The notes under the pieces were generated by a model. The model saw only the letters and a program-made list of their open reading frames with translations, searched no databases and was not told the DNA's origin. Positions 18,956 to 26,857 of a stretch of 31,594 nt of DNA are shown one piece after another. The translations under genes were made by a program, and so were the position numbers. The DNA comes from a virus, in the IMG/VR virus record IMGVR_UViG_3300035034_000510, positions 1 through 31,594 of that record; one strand, 5' to 3'. Each line of letters opens with the position of its first letter. Position 1 is the stretch's first letter.

Positions 18956-19030
18956 CTAGAACGTACCGTCTAATGCTGCAATCATTTCGTCACGTATCGT
19001 AATCGCATCTGCTAATGGTAACTTTGCCAT
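18956..19030 (-). CDS. Possible 24-codon small ORF, ends in amber
   Basis: ATG at 19028-19030 opens a 24-residue frame (MAKLPLADAITIRDEMIAAL and four more residues) ended by TAG at 18956-18958. Only a weak AGGTAAGAG site precedes it. The same frame continues past the TAG for 19 sense codons and then stops in a TGA that overlaps the ATG of the next gene (ATGA). It could be a tiny coupled gene, a gene broken by an amber codon, or chance. It occupies an otherwise empty 165-bp gap in a densely packed operon, which is the only support. Confidence 0.3.
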   Translation of the reverse strand: MAKLPLADAITIRDEMIAALDGTF

Positions 19031-19063
19031 GTCTCTTACCTAGTTAAATGTCTTACCAAATGT

Positions 19064-19657
19064 TTAATCGAATATACCAAGTCCTATAATCTCGACACCT
19101 GATACTGTATCCACCAATGTTATCCGTATTACTTTACCCAACGACTCAGTTATTTCAATACCTTCTTCACGGCTCTGGCGTACTACTGTAGATAATGTTT
19201 CTGTAACCCCGAACCCATCTGCGTTGACTTTACCTACTACTGATTCAATCCCATCTGAAATACTTGGGGTATCAATTAGGCGCTTACCTACGGTACTAAA
19301 AATCCCATCCGAAATACTTGGGGTATCAATTAGGCGCTTACCTACGGTACTAAAAATCCCATCCGAAATACTCGGGGTATCCCCTATTACTTTCTGTATT
19401 AACTTACTCGCCCGGTCAGTGATGCTGGAACTATCACCTAAAACTTTCCCAATTAACTTAGCAGCTAAATCTAATAGCGTTACCCCGTCAATCTGAACTG
19501 GAATCCCTACTAATATACCTGCCGATGCTACTGCTCTGTTTGTGTATCCAACATCTGCTGTTACGTCGATGTACGCAATATCAACTACTGGGTTCGCACG
19601 ACTTATACTAGCCGAAACTACGGGGGACGCCACTACGCTAATACGTATATTAGCCAT
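19064..19657 (-). CDS. Fibre-like protein of six 18-residue repeats
   Basis: A 197-residue protein. After a 74-residue N-terminal part, residues 75-182 form six consecutive 18-residue units of the type D-x-x-S-I-[ST]-D/E-x-[IL]-x-[SK]-x-[VI]-x-K-x-x-x; units two and three (93-110 and 111-128) are identical. Such acidic-start, Ser/Ile-rich repeats are typical of trimeric fibre shafts and other extended phage surface proteins. No membrane segment. The gene lies between a small adaptor-type gene and the fibre genes, beginning just after the upstream stop (TAG-T-ATG). Variation in repeat number would lengthen or shorten the protein in frame. The fibre role is inferred from the repeats and position. 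Confidence 0.8.
   Translation of the reverse strand: MANIRISVVASPVVSASISRANPVVDIAYIDVTADVGYTNRAVASAGILVGIPVQIDGVTLLDLAAKLIGKVLGDSSSITDRASKLIQKVIGDTPSISDGIFSTVGKRLIDTPSISDGIFSTVGKRLIDTPSISDGIESVVGKVNADGFGVTETLSTVVRQSREEGIEITESLGKVIRITLVDTVSGVEIIGLGIFD
19248..19380. repeat. 54-bp tandem repeat, two full copies plus partial third
   Basis: Unit 19248-19301 and unit 19302-19355 are nearly identical (differing at one base near the start), and a third begins at 19356 and diverges after about 25 bases. Each encodes one 18-residue unit of the fibre-like protein. Near identity at DNA level implies recent duplication, while outer units have diverged. Confidence 0.9.
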
Positions 19658-19658
19658 A

Positions 19659-19994
19659 CTATGTCACCAGAAAATTCTGTCTCACCCGAAAGTTAATGAC
19701 ATCATAAATAGTTTGGATCTCACTACCTTCGTCAATGACAATCTCACCTTCATAATGCCCAGTATCAATCCCGTCAAGAACTCCGCTGGTAAAATCAAAT
19801 TGGGCTTGATTCGCAGCAGGACCTAATGCACATGGGATAGTAGCAATCAATACATCATCGATGCCTTTCTTCCTGAATCGAACCGTCACCACTGAGGAGG
19901 ATACGTCGTATGTGTTCTGTGTAACATCATCGGTAAATGTGATTGTAACTGTAGGGCGATCATCACCAACTACTAGATTAATAACGTCTGTCAT
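19659..19994 (-). CDS. Small tail or head-completion-type protein (111 aa)
   Basis: A beta-rich 111-residue protein starting MTDVINLVVGDDRPTV and ending in a VINFRVRQ segment. The chosen start is the ATG at 19992-19994, because AGGGGG lies at ideal spacing before it; a longer frame begins only at a TTG (20010-20012) inside the previous gene. The pattern, an Asp-Asp-Arg-Pro start followed by Ig-like strands with a YEGEIVI segment near the end, resembles small phage proteins at the base of fibres and in baseplates. No family name is claimed. It sits between the second head-tail protein and the repeat fibre protein. Confidence 0.8.
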   Translation of the reverse strand: MTDVINLVVGDDRPTVTITFTDDVTQNTYDVSSSVVTVRFRKKGIDDVLIATIPCALGPAANQAQFDFTSGVLDGIDTGHYEGEIVIDEGSEIQTIYDVINFRVRQNFLVT

Positions 19995-20002
19995 TTTTCC
20001 CC

Positions 20003-20656
20003 CTACACCCAAGGCCGTGGTCTGACAGCCACTGAAGCTCGACCGTTACCTAGATTCTGCCTAGCCCTGCGACCAGCATTACGGTAACTAAACTGTCTTT
20101 TGTGGAACTCAGCTAGTTTCATATCTGTCCAGCTTTTATCAGGGAGCATGTATAGATACCCCAAGGCACCATCCATTACTGCATTCTCTATCTCATCAAA
20201 AACAGACTCATCCATACCTGCTGCTGTGCGGAGAGGCTTCAATGCGACCATCATACTAAGGTCGTAATTCTCTTCGTCATCAGGTACAGGTGCCATACCA
20301 AACTGGTCGGCATCAAGATGGACTATAAACTGTGGTCTGGATAAATGTTCGGGGTCGTGGTTAGGCCAATCAGGATATTGGTCGTAGATATCCTCGAAAG
20401 TACATGGGATTATTTTGGTCCCATTAAGAGCAACATGAATAAATGCATGCACCTCTGCGTTATTAGGTGGCTCGTACGGGTAGTTATGTAGACCCGGAGT
20501 CAAACGTATAGGGGGTTGCTGATACTTCCATGCTAGGGTCTCCTCACACACTTCAATCGCCGCGTCGCGTATATACTTCTCAATGACTGGGAACGGACAT
20601 CCCGGTACATTAGTTACTAATCGCTGTACGAGCGTATCAAAATTACGTGTTGGCAT
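20003..20656 (-). CDS. Head-tail connector/adaptor-type protein
   Basis: A 217-residue protein with Trp/Tyr/Pro-rich segments (for example TPGLHNYPYEPP and DQYPDWPNHDPEH) and an Arg-rich C-terminus. The N-terminal helix pattern (FDTLVQRLV...IEKYIRDAAIEVCEETLAW) is typical of podovirus adaptor and connector proteins that follow the portal-capsid genes. The ATG overlaps the stop of the preceding 225-residue adaptor (TAATG), and the gene ends 8 bases before the next ATG. Both proteins are probably stacked under the portal to hold the tail. The specific ring position is inferred. Confidence 0.75.
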   Translation of the reverse strand: MPTRNFDTLVQRLVTNVPGCPFPVIEKYIRDAAIEVCEETLAWKYQQPPIRLTPGLHNYPYEPPNNAEVHAFIHVALNGTKIIPCTFEDIYDQYPDWPNHDPEHLSRPQFIVHLDADQFGMAPVPDDEENYDLSMMVALKPLRTAAGMDESVFDEIENAVMDGALGYLYMLPDKSWTDMKLAEFHKRQFSYRNAGRRARQNLGNGRASVAVRPRPWV

Positions 20657-21333
20657 TAGGTTGGAACCTCGGCTTTTCTATTCCCATCTTCCTCGTCTGA
20701 AATCTCACGAGACTCAAGACCTGCATTCAATGCTTGGAAGAACATCTTCTGTGAAGCTGCTGCTCGACCAGAACTGACGTGCTCATTGTCGATAGACTCC
20801 GCTAAATATATCACGCCTTCTATGATAATAGGTAGGTATGCATCCTGAAGATCATCGATAGTTCCACCATTGGGGATCGGTGTTACGTCGTTTAAATCTA
20901 CTTCAGTGTAAGTGCGAGGTTGCCGAGAATACTCGATGAAAAGTTGCACACCTGTAGATGGGGGTGGGTAAAGAAAATATCGGTTAGGGTTCCGGACATG
21001 CCGCATCCAATTTACTGGTGGGGCCGATGGGTCTGATTTCCACTGAGGGTACGATTCATCCATACTCTCACGTTCTACTTCGGTGATACCATTGCCCCCA
21101 ACGACATTGAATACCTCCATGATCCGTACGGAATTCGCCGGTGCGGTCTGAACTGCTGCACCCACTATCGGGGTGATGTCAGCCATAAATGCGAATAAAT
21201 CTGGGCGTACAACAACCATAAGCCGAAGGGCTCGGTTAATGAGGCCTACAAGAACTTCGTCACTATAACGATAAGGAACTCGCTCATCCTGTATAGATAA
21301 GCGAACCCCACTTAGAACCTCACTTAATTGCAT
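20656..21333 (-). CDS. Head-tail adaptor (gp4/DUF6682-like)
   Basis: A 225-residue protein. It begins MQLSEVLSGVRLSIQDERV and has the pattern of the podovirus adaptor family: short N-terminal helix, a VLVGLINRALRLMVVVRPDLF helix (about residues 27-47), a beta portion with RYFLYPPP (about 117-124) and a C-terminal helical part. In this family the protein forms a ring below the portal and closes the head after packaging. It is directly coupled to the next adaptor gene by a one-base overlap and follows the KA-rich gene by a few bases. Function by family resemblance, likely. Confidence 0.78.
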   Translation of the reverse strand: MQLSEVLSGVRLSIQDERVPYRYSDEVLVGLINRALRLMVVVRPDLFAFMADITPIVGAAVQTAPANSVRIMEVFNVVGGNGITEVERESMDESYPQWKSDPSAPPVNWMRHVRNPNRYFLYPPPSTGVQLFIEYSRQPRTYTEVDLNDVTPIPNGGTIDDLQDAYLPIIIEGVIYLAESIDNEHVSSGRAAASQKMFFQALNAGLESREISDEEDGNRKAEVPT

Positions 21334-21335
21334 TA

Positions 21336-21737
21336 TTACAACCCTTTAGATGCATCCTCGCTAAGTGCTTGGTCAATCTCACTACTTAGATTATCTTCAG
21401 ATAAAATCTCCTCTGGATCAGCAGGAATATTCTCTGTCAATAAATCTAAACCAGGCTTCTTAACACTTACTTTTTTTTGTGGTGCTTTTGTGGCAACCGT
21501 TTTCTTGGCATTAGCTTTCTTAGCTGTTGCTGGCTTTGCTGCTGCGGGTGCCTTTTTAGCAGGTGCTTTCTTAGCAGCTACCTTCTTCTTAACATGGTCT
21601 GGCATACACTTCTCAGGGTACGCTACCTCGAATGGTATCTTTTCTAACTCAGCCTCATTCTCTAAATGTGGGCTAAATCCAAATATACGGCCGTTGATAC
21701 GGTGGCGCATTACAAACCCTGGTTGCTGCTTGCTCAT
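21336..21737 (-). CDS. Small protein with histone-H1-like Lys/Ala tail
   Basis: A 133-residue protein (MSKQQPGFVMRHR...). The ATG at 21735-21737 is preceded by GGAG at good spacing; an upstream TTG-initiated extension contains that GGAG and is not favoured. Residues about 8-50 are a small globular-looking part. Residues about 52-95 are repeated Lys/Ala/Pro (VAAKKAPAKKAPAAAKP type), closely like the tails of histone H1 and bacterial histone-like proteins. An acidic end follows (LTENIPADPEEILSEDNLSS). A DNA-binding role in the capsid or during packaging is a plausible inference; an adaptor or disordered linker role is also possible. Position: between small head protein and adaptors. Confidence 0.8.
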   Translation of the reverse strand: MSKQQPGFVMRHRINGRIFGFSPHLENEAELEKIPFEVAYPEKCMPDHVKKKVAAKKAPAKKAPAAAKPATAKKANAKKTVATKAPQKKVSVKKPGLDLLTENIPADPEEILSEDNLSSEIDQALSEDASKGL

Positions 21738-21764
21738 ATGAATCTCCAATTTTTACGGGGGGTT

Positions 21765-21797
21765 AAAAAAAGGCAGGGTCATAACTCCCCACCTTTT
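21765..21797 (-). terminator. Intrinsic terminator after small head gene
   Basis: On the minus strand the arms AAAGG and GGG pair with CCC and CCTTT around an AGTTATGA-type loop, followed by a run of seven T. It lies 21 bases after the stop of the 162-residue head gene and before the KA-rich gene. Confidence 0.6.
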
Positions 21798-21800
21798 GTA

Positions 21801-21820
21801 CTTACTTACTTACTTACTTA
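21801..21820. repeat. ACTT/TAAG tetranucleotide tract
   Basis: Five copies of a four-base unit (CTTA on plus strand). The tract contains the stop codon of the 162-residue head gene (TAA, 21818-21820); the repeat supplies further stops in this frame, so slippage should have little effect on the protein. Confidence 0.9.
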
Positions 21821-22306
21821 GGTTCCTGGTGAAGTGCTTACCGGGATTGGGCCAGCTCCGTCAACTACCTTCGCCCAAACACGAATGTTACCCGTGGTAG
21901 GTATAGCGCCTTCAAGAAGCACGTCGATAGTGTTAGCAGCTGAATAATACTTACCTGCTGCAAAAGCAGCGAGAGTTCCTACAGAGCAAACATTACTAGG
22001 TGCATCAGCTGCGGTAGCCGCAACAAAACCAGCTGTATCAACATCATCACCGATAGCTGCAGTAAGGCCTGCGTCACCAGCTCCGTCAAATTCTACGCCT
22101 ATGGCAAGAACTAAACATTGAGCCGGAAGCTTAATAGCCTCAAGAACATCGCCGATCGCTAATGCTGTTGCGCTGGCTGCTGCCCGTGCTGATGCAATCG
22201 CTGCGATATCCAAGGTGACTTCCATAATCCCTTCGCGGGTATGAGTATGTGCAGGGTAAGCCGCACTGTTAAGGTTGTATCCATGTCCATCATTATAAGT
22301 TGGCAT
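21818..22306 (-). CDS. Small head protein, probable capsid decoration
   Basis: A 162-residue protein beginning MPTYNDGHGYN. Ala/Gly/Val/Thr-rich beta segments with few charges, no membrane segment. AGGAGAACAATC precedes the ATG. It follows the coat gene by about 90 bases (with a hairpin between them) and is followed by a terminator, an isolated two-gene head block. In podoviruses a small abundant protein of this type after the coat gene is commonly a decoration or head-stabilising protein; this role is inferred from position. Confidence 0.75.
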   Translation of the reverse strand: MPTYNDGHGYNLNSAAYPAHTHTREGIMEVTLDIAAIASARAAASATALAIGDVLEAIKLPAQCLVLAIGVEFDGAGDAGLTAAIGDDVDTAGFVAATAADAPSNVCSVGTLAAFAAGKYYSAANTIDVLLEGAIPTTGNIRVWAKVVDGAGPIPVSTSPGT

Positions 22307-22353
22307 GATTGTTCTCCTGTTTTCCTGATTAAAATAAACTAACTAAAATGTTA

Positions 22354-22385
22354 AAGCCCAACCTATATGTAATCAGATTGGGCTT
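22354..22385 (-). terminator. Hairpin after coat gene (terminator or attenuator)
   Basis: Perfect eight-base arms AAGCCCAA and TTGGGCTT with a 16-base spacer lie 12 bases beyond the coat stop. The following T tract is weak and interrupted (TTTAACATTTTAG), so it may attenuate rather than fully stop transcription, or act as a 3' stability element for coat mRNA. Confidence 0.55.
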
Positions 22386-22397
22386 GCTGTGTAGGGA

Positions 22398-23342
22398 TTA
22401 ACCTATACGAATAACACCTGTTGTTAGGGCTTCAGGCTTAACAGTTTTATAACCGTATACCTGCAGACCACGGACGATATCACCGAAAGTATTCTGGGCT
22501 CGAAGAGTCTCCATCTCGGTCATCTGAGATGCAAACGTCATACCTTTCTTGTGGCCAGCAATAATGTTATGACCACCCACACCCGCTGGGATCCCATCGG
22601 AATCATTCAACAAGTTATGGCTCATAAAGATTTCAAAGCGATCAACCATACCAACACGACCATTACGCATAATGGAAGTACCGTCGCCTGAAAGAGACGC
22701 ATCTTTCAACTCTGATTTCTTGATCAGTGCTATAGCTTTCGCTGGAAGGACTAAGAAACGTTCACCCTCAGGGACATTAGCTTCATCTAACACTGTGCCC
22801 AAATCAACGATATAATCGGTGATGGACGTACCACTAACACCATCCTTTGTAACTATGAGTGGAGTGCCGAAAGAACCAAGGTCAATATCACCTGAGATAC
22901 GGCCTGCGTTATTACCCGCGTTTAACGGATCCACAGTCGTAACGATATAAGGGAGAACCCGAGTATCGATTTTGATTTTCATCTTCTCAGATGCATCTTT
23001 AGACCACTGGTCCATCATCTTAATATCAGACTGCACCTTATCGATGTCGTCTTCAACACACGCAAAATACTCACCCTTATCGATAAGCAACTGAATCTTG
23101 GGCTTATCAGGGTTTTCTACAGTAAGGACTTGGCCCTTAACATAGTCACGTATAGTGATGTCTGGAGTAGTACGGATATTAACCGCGTCTCCATGATTTT
23201 TGATCTCGCCTTCATAATCGGTATTAGCGATTGCGGCAAGAACCGTTGCATCGTAAAAATTTTCAATTAATTTTCCACTCCAAATTTCTGGAATGAAGTT
23301 ACCGCTATAATTAGGACGGCCACCTGCTGTTGGGTAAGGCAT
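22398..23342 (-). CDS. Major capsid protein (HK97 fold, P22-like)
   Basis: A 314-residue protein starting MPYPTAGGRPNYSGNFIPEIW with strong site AAGAGGGAAATATT before the ATG. The layout is that of phage coat proteins: a short N-arm, an extended strand region (KLIENFYDATVLAAI at about 24-38; TPDITIRDYVKGQ), a helical spine (KIDTRVLPYIVTTV), and a C-terminal beta domain with FEIFMSHNLL and QVYGYKTVKPEAL. It is directly preceded by a scaffold-type gene and followed by a hairpin and a small head gene, the usual head order. It should form the icosahedral shell. The assignment is strong by context and pattern. Confidence 0.85.
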   Translation of the reverse strand: MPYPTAGGRPNYSGNFIPEIWSGKLIENFYDATVLAAIANTDYEGEIKNHGDAVNIRTTPDITIRDYVKGQVLTVENPDKPKIQLLIDKGEYFACVEDDIDKVQSDIKMMDQWSKDASEKMKIKIDTRVLPYIVTTVDPLNAGNNAGRISGDIDLGSFGTPLIVTKDGVSGTSITDYIVDLGTVLDEANVPEGERFLVLPAKAIALIKKSELKDASLSGDGTSIMRNGRVGMVDRFEIFMSHNLLNDSDGIPAGVGGHNIIAGHKKGMTFASQMTEMETLRAQNTFGDIVRGLQVYGYKTVKPEALTTGVIRIG

Positions 23343-23364
23343 AATATTTCCCTCTTAATTTAAT

Positions 23365-24402
23365 TCACACAACCCGACCTTCTTTCTGTGCTAGAAAAAT
23401 GTCGGCCTCAATTTTATCTCGCTCTGCAGCACGTCCCTTGAACTTACCCATCGCAACATCGTTATAGAATGCACGAATTTCTAGCCCAGTGAAAGAAGGT
23501 TTTTCGCCCTCTTCTCTAAGCTCTGCTCCGTGACCTGCTCGTGGTGCGATCTGGTTGTTAAGTTCTGCGTTTGCGTCTGTACGAGTGGTACTGTCTGTTT
23601 TAGAGTTCGCTGTTACGTAACCAGTCTCCGCAATCCAAGCTTTGAAAAATGTAATAACACGTTGCGCATCACCTTTCTTTTGCGCACCTTCCAAAAGATC
23701 CTGCCTAATAACTCCAGACATTGGGTCAGGCATAAACAACCATGTGGAGAAATCTTCATTTCTGTTGATCTCTGCCCAGTTAGGAACTGCTGTTTCCACC
23801 GTATCCCAGAACTGTTGCGTTGCTGTCCGTGCTTGATTATTTACAACACTGTCTACTTTCGGCATGACTTCCGTAGTCATTGTATTTACAGTTGAACTGA
23901 TAGCTTTTAGCTGACTCATTATAGGCGCCATCTCTTCACGAGATACCCGTCGCATCATATCAATAGAATCACCGTAGTTATCGATGTCTTCTTTTGTCAC
24001 AACACTTCCGAGTTTAACTTCTGATACCACAACTGGTTCGTCTGTGCCCATACCTGCAATTAATTTTTCCAGGTTATTGACCTTAGATATAAGGTCTTGG
24101 TTCTCGTTCCGCAGTTTTGGTACTTGGGTATTATGCATGCCCTGTAGAGTCTTATACTTCTGCTCCCAGTCTTCATTTTCTTTTTTGGATTTCCCTGCAT
24201 CCTTATTATCTTTCGGTGCAGAGGGAGAAGCATCATCAGGTTTCTTTGCGTCAGCTTTCGGCGAGTCACTCTTGGCTGGATCTTCTACGATCGGATCCGA
24301 ACCTGGTAGTACATCGTCATCACCCAGCTCCATATCTTGGTATAGTGCTTGGACTGCTGCTGACTGCTTTCTAAGTTGCTCTGGTAGATTTTGCTTACTC
24401 AT
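23365..24402 (-). CDS. Scaffolding protein
   Basis: A 345-residue acidic, helical protein directly before the coat gene. The N-terminal third (about 30-75) is Asp/Lys/Pro/Ala/Ser low complexity; a coiled coil with heptad Leu/Val positions follows (about 78-115) and the C-terminal part is charged helix ending EADIFLAQKEGRVV. This length, composition and position are those of podovirus internal scaffolding proteins that direct coat assembly and are then released. AGGAGCGTTTT precedes the ATG. No protease motif was seen in it. Confidence 0.8.
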   Translation of the reverse strand: MSKQNLPEQLRKQSAAVQALYQDMELGDDDVLPGSDPIVEDPAKSDSPKADAKKPDDASPSAPKDNKDAGKSKKENEDWEQKYKTLQGMHNTQVPKLRNENQDLISKVNNLEKLIAGMGTDEPVVVSEVKLGSVVTKEDIDNYGDSIDMMRRVSREEMAPIMSQLKAISSTVNTMTTEVMPKVDSVVNNQARTATQQFWDTVETAVPNWAEINRNEDFSTWLFMPDPMSGVIRQDLLEGAQKKGDAQRVITFFKAWIAETGYVTANSKTDSTTRTDANAELNNQIAPRAGHGAELREEGEKPSFTGLEIRAFYNDVAMGKFKGRAAERDKIEADIFLAQKEGRVV

Positions 24403-24431
24403 AAAACGCTCCTATTGGTATGCGTATTTTT

Positions 24432-24464
24432 AAAAAAAGAGGCGAGTCATTATGACTTTGCCTC
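24432..24464 (-). terminator. Strong intrinsic terminator before scaffold gene
   Basis: Minus-strand arms GAGGC/GCCTC enclose a nested AGTCAT/ATGACT pair, followed by seven T. The stop codon of the 74-residue gene lies inside the inner stem. It separates the packaging-portal genes from scaffold and coat. Confidence 0.75.
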
Positions 24465-24674
24465 GGATCTTGGGACTGATTCCTCAAGAAACTTTACGAG
24501 TTCCCCGAGTACCTGACAGCGTCCCTGGCCTACTGCCACGTTTTCTTTTCTTAGTGGGAGATCACGAAGTTCTCGCTCTTCCCACTCATTCAAAAATTCT
24601 ACCAACTTTACACTGCTCTTGGCAACCCTTGATGCTTCGATAATTACATCATTATTTGGTCTTGGCATTGTCAT
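24450..24674 (-). CDS. Small portal-adjacent protein
   Basis: A 74-residue, charged, mostly helical protein of unknown family; its helix at about residues 20-38 is amphipathic (VKLVEFLNEWEERELRDLP). The ATG overlaps the portal stop (TAATG, 1 base), and its stop lies inside a terminator. A second ATG two codons later is possible. It might be an assembly accessory for portal or scaffold; nothing decides this. Confidence 0.7.
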   Translation of the reverse strand: MTMPRPNNDVIIEASRVAKSSVKLVEFLNEWEERELRDLPLRKENVAVGQGRCQVLGELVKFLEESVPRSEAKS

Positions 24675-26731
24675 TAAGCTTGTCCTGTATCTTGGTTGCT
24701 AACCACGTTGCCAGCTTGACCACCTTTTTGATCACCAGCAGGGTCAGTTGGAGCAGGCGCTGCTGCAGCTGCTTTTTGCTGACTACGGACAATAACCCCT
24801 TCCTTCTCGCGTGTAGGTATAAGGTCTCCGACTGGCATTTTAAGACCCTTAGCAACTTCACGAAGTAATGATGCGCGCCCTTCCAATCCGAGAATCTGCA
24901 TATCATGTTCATTACCCGTCGCATTAAGGAATTCCAACCTGCGTGTATCGGTCGTTTCACGAACTGCGAGGTAAGTAGCACCACGAGCCACAATTTCCAC
25001 ATCGCCCTTGATCGACTCATCTTCATCGTACCTCATGTTATGTATGAACTGCCGTTGGACAACAGGCTTAACGATATCAGAATCTATGTGCGACACAACT
25101 TGTCGTATACCCTTACCCGCTGCACCCATAAGCATTGATAGTCCAGAAGACGTACGGCCTGCACCTGAAACATCTACGTTCCCATGTATGTATGCAGGAA
25201 TCCCCGAGTGCTCATCGGCAAGCCCAGAGAACCGATCGAAAATTCCCATCAACTCTTGGACGTTACTATCGGGCTGGAAGAAACTTACTGCCTTTGAACT
25301 TGAGCCCATAGGGTCAGTAGTCGTCTGCCATATTTTCCATGGATACATAGCCGTAATATCTTCATTCGATGGTATGCGGTCTATGTTAACCTCAACCTGT
25401 GGTCCCGAAGCAATACCCATGTTATTCGCTAGAGCACGAGACGCTGCATTACACATAGCCTGCACATCTTCAATCATCTCTGGGATACTTCTTCCCCAGA
25501 ATGAACCGGGGGTTTTTATAAACGATGTCTTGTGGTAAGGCTTCTTACCCAATGGGTCATAATTTAAAACGGCCTTGATAACGTAGTTACCTACAACCCA
25601 TGCATTTGTATCATACATCTTGGCCTGATCAGGTACTTGCTCTGCAGTTAGACCCCACTCACGTAGCAACCTACCACTGATTTTCCCCCAAAATTCTAGG
25701 GCATCATACATCTCCGTCGGCTTATCAAACGGTATGTGATTACCCTCAACCTCTTCTTTCTCACGCTCAACACCTTGGTCAACAAACCACGTTACGCCAG
25801 CGCCTTGCATCATTACCTTTCGGATAGCTTGTTCATCATAAGCCGGCACACCTATCAACTCTGATAAGTCTGCTTCCGATAATCTGTGGTGCTCAAATAA
25901 ATACCCATCATCGAGTCTCGAAATACCTGGCTCGGGGTAAATCCTAAATGGGTCAACACGCTCATACTCGGGGGCTAATCGTTCACCCACCTCTGCTTTA
26001 GTAGCACCGTCGACCATTACCCACTCGAGCATACGTTGGCGCCGAATAACCGGTCCCTTGATAAATGCCGATGGGAACGTAGCTAAATCTGTAACAAAAT
26101 CGTTGAATGCACTAGGCCATCCACCTTGCTTAAACTGATCATCGATCTTGCGGCGCATGCCTTTTGCACGATTCAACGCTTCCTGCATAATCTCAGTACG
26201 CATCTCATCAGCCGCTATTTCCCGCAACTCTTTAATAACTTGCTGGTCAGGGGATGGGCCTTCACCATCAATCATCGTCATAACCCTTTCGGCTACACGA
26301 GCTTCAATTTCTTCTTTAGCTTTAGGAGGTATTTCTGGAACAGGTGTGGGAGTAATATCCCAAGGTGGGCCTGAATCTTCTTCAAGCATTATGTCCCGCA
26401 ACCAAGATTCTGCTGCACGACACTTTGTTTCGGTGACCATCATAAAAATATCTGATCCACCGAACTCCTTAATACTACGCATTTTATCGGGTTCGTATTC
26501 ACCATTACGCTGGCGAAGAGATGTCAACATACGTCGCTCGATAGGACGTTTCGACCGACGCGCTGCATCGAACGCAGTTTTTAGATGAGCTGTTAGCCCA
26601 ACTAAAAGGGGTTGGTTTTGGCGTTCCCGTAGTTCCCTATCAGCAGCAAGTTGTTCGTCCTCTTGCTCTTTAAGTTTATCGTTAGAAACAACGCGGAGTA
26701 TTGATAACCCGCCTCTTTGCCCTTCAGCCAT
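24674..26731 (-). CDS. Portal protein
   Basis: A 685-residue protein, large as in podovirus portals. The N-terminal part is helical (RRSKRPIERRMLTSLRQRNGEY near residues 57-78), followed by a segment TETKCRAAESWLRDIML (about 98-114), typical of the region before the portal core in podoviruses. Further on, FNDFVTDLATFPSAFIKGP (about 205-223) and SFIKTPGSFWGRSIPEMIED (about 406-425) resemble conserved portal segments. The C-terminus is Ala/Pro/Gln-rich and disordered. It lies between terminase large and scaffold, and should form the ring at the packaging vertex. A weak AAGAGAG site precedes the ATG. Confidence 0.9.
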   Translation of the reverse strand: MAEGQRGGLSILRVVSNDKLKEQEDEQLAADRELRERQNQPLLVGLTAHLKTAFDAARRSKRPIERRMLTSLRQRNGEYEPDKMRSIKEFGGSDIFMMVTETKCRAAESWLRDIMLEEDSGPPWDITPTPVPEIPPKAKEEIEARVAERVMTMIDGEGPSPDQQVIKELREIAADEMRTEIMQEALNRAKGMRRKIDDQFKQGGWPSAFNDFVTDLATFPSAFIKGPVIRRQRMLEWVMVDGATKAEVGERLAPEYERVDPFRIYPEPGISRLDDGYLFEHHRLSEADLSELIGVPAYDEQAIRKVMMQGAGVTWFVDQGVEREKEEVEGNHIPFDKPTEMYDALEFWGKISGRLLREWGLTAEQVPDQAKMYDTNAWVVGNYVIKAVLNYDPLGKKPYHKTSFIKTPGSFWGRSIPEMIEDVQAMCNAASRALANNMGIASGPQVEVNIDRIPSNEDITAMYPWKIWQTTTDPMGSSSKAVSFFQPDSNVQELMGIFDRFSGLADEHSGIPAYIHGNVDVSGAGRTSSGLSMLMGAAGKGIRQVVSHIDSDIVKPVVQRQFIHNMRYDEDESIKGDVEIVARGATYLAVRETTDTRRLEFLNATGNEHDMQILGLEGRASLLREVAKGLKMPVGDLIPTREKEGVIVRSQQKAAAAAPAPTDPAGDQKGGQAGNVVSNQDTGQA

Positions 26732-26757
26732 ATTGCTCTCTTCACGTTTAGAAATCC

Positions 26758-26798
26758 TACGAGACCCCGAAAGTCTTACAACAAACTGGGCCTCGTAG
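26758..26798 (-). other. Hairpin in terminase-portal gap
   Basis: Arms CTACGAG (26757-26763) and CTCGTAG (26792-26798) with three further G:C pairs after one mismatch give a long stem with a 19-20-base loop in the untranslated leader of the portal gene. There is no T tract. It may be an RNA structure in the leader or a remnant of control. Confidence 0.5.
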
Positions 26799-26810
26799 AA
26801 ACCCCGTTCT

Positions 26811-26857
26811 GACTAACTGGAGATTAGTCCTGCCGAATATATACCACTTGACTAATC
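26811..26857 (-). promoter_or_regulatory. Mutually exclusive hairpin arms in portal leader
   Basis: Three arms: GATTAGTC (minus strand, 26857-26850), GACTAATC (26829-26822) and TTAGTC (26816-26811). The middle arm can pair with either neighbour, but not with both. The first arm overlaps the end of terminase large; the last two lie in the leader. Confidence 0.5.

Noticed and set aside
19995-20012. Longer version of the 111-residue gene from a TTG start
   Set aside because: The internal ATG has an ideal AGGGGG site and avoids overlap with the upstream gene.
21738-21749. TTG-initiated extension of the KA-rich protein
   Set aside because: The added codons contain the GGAG ribosome site of the internal ATG.
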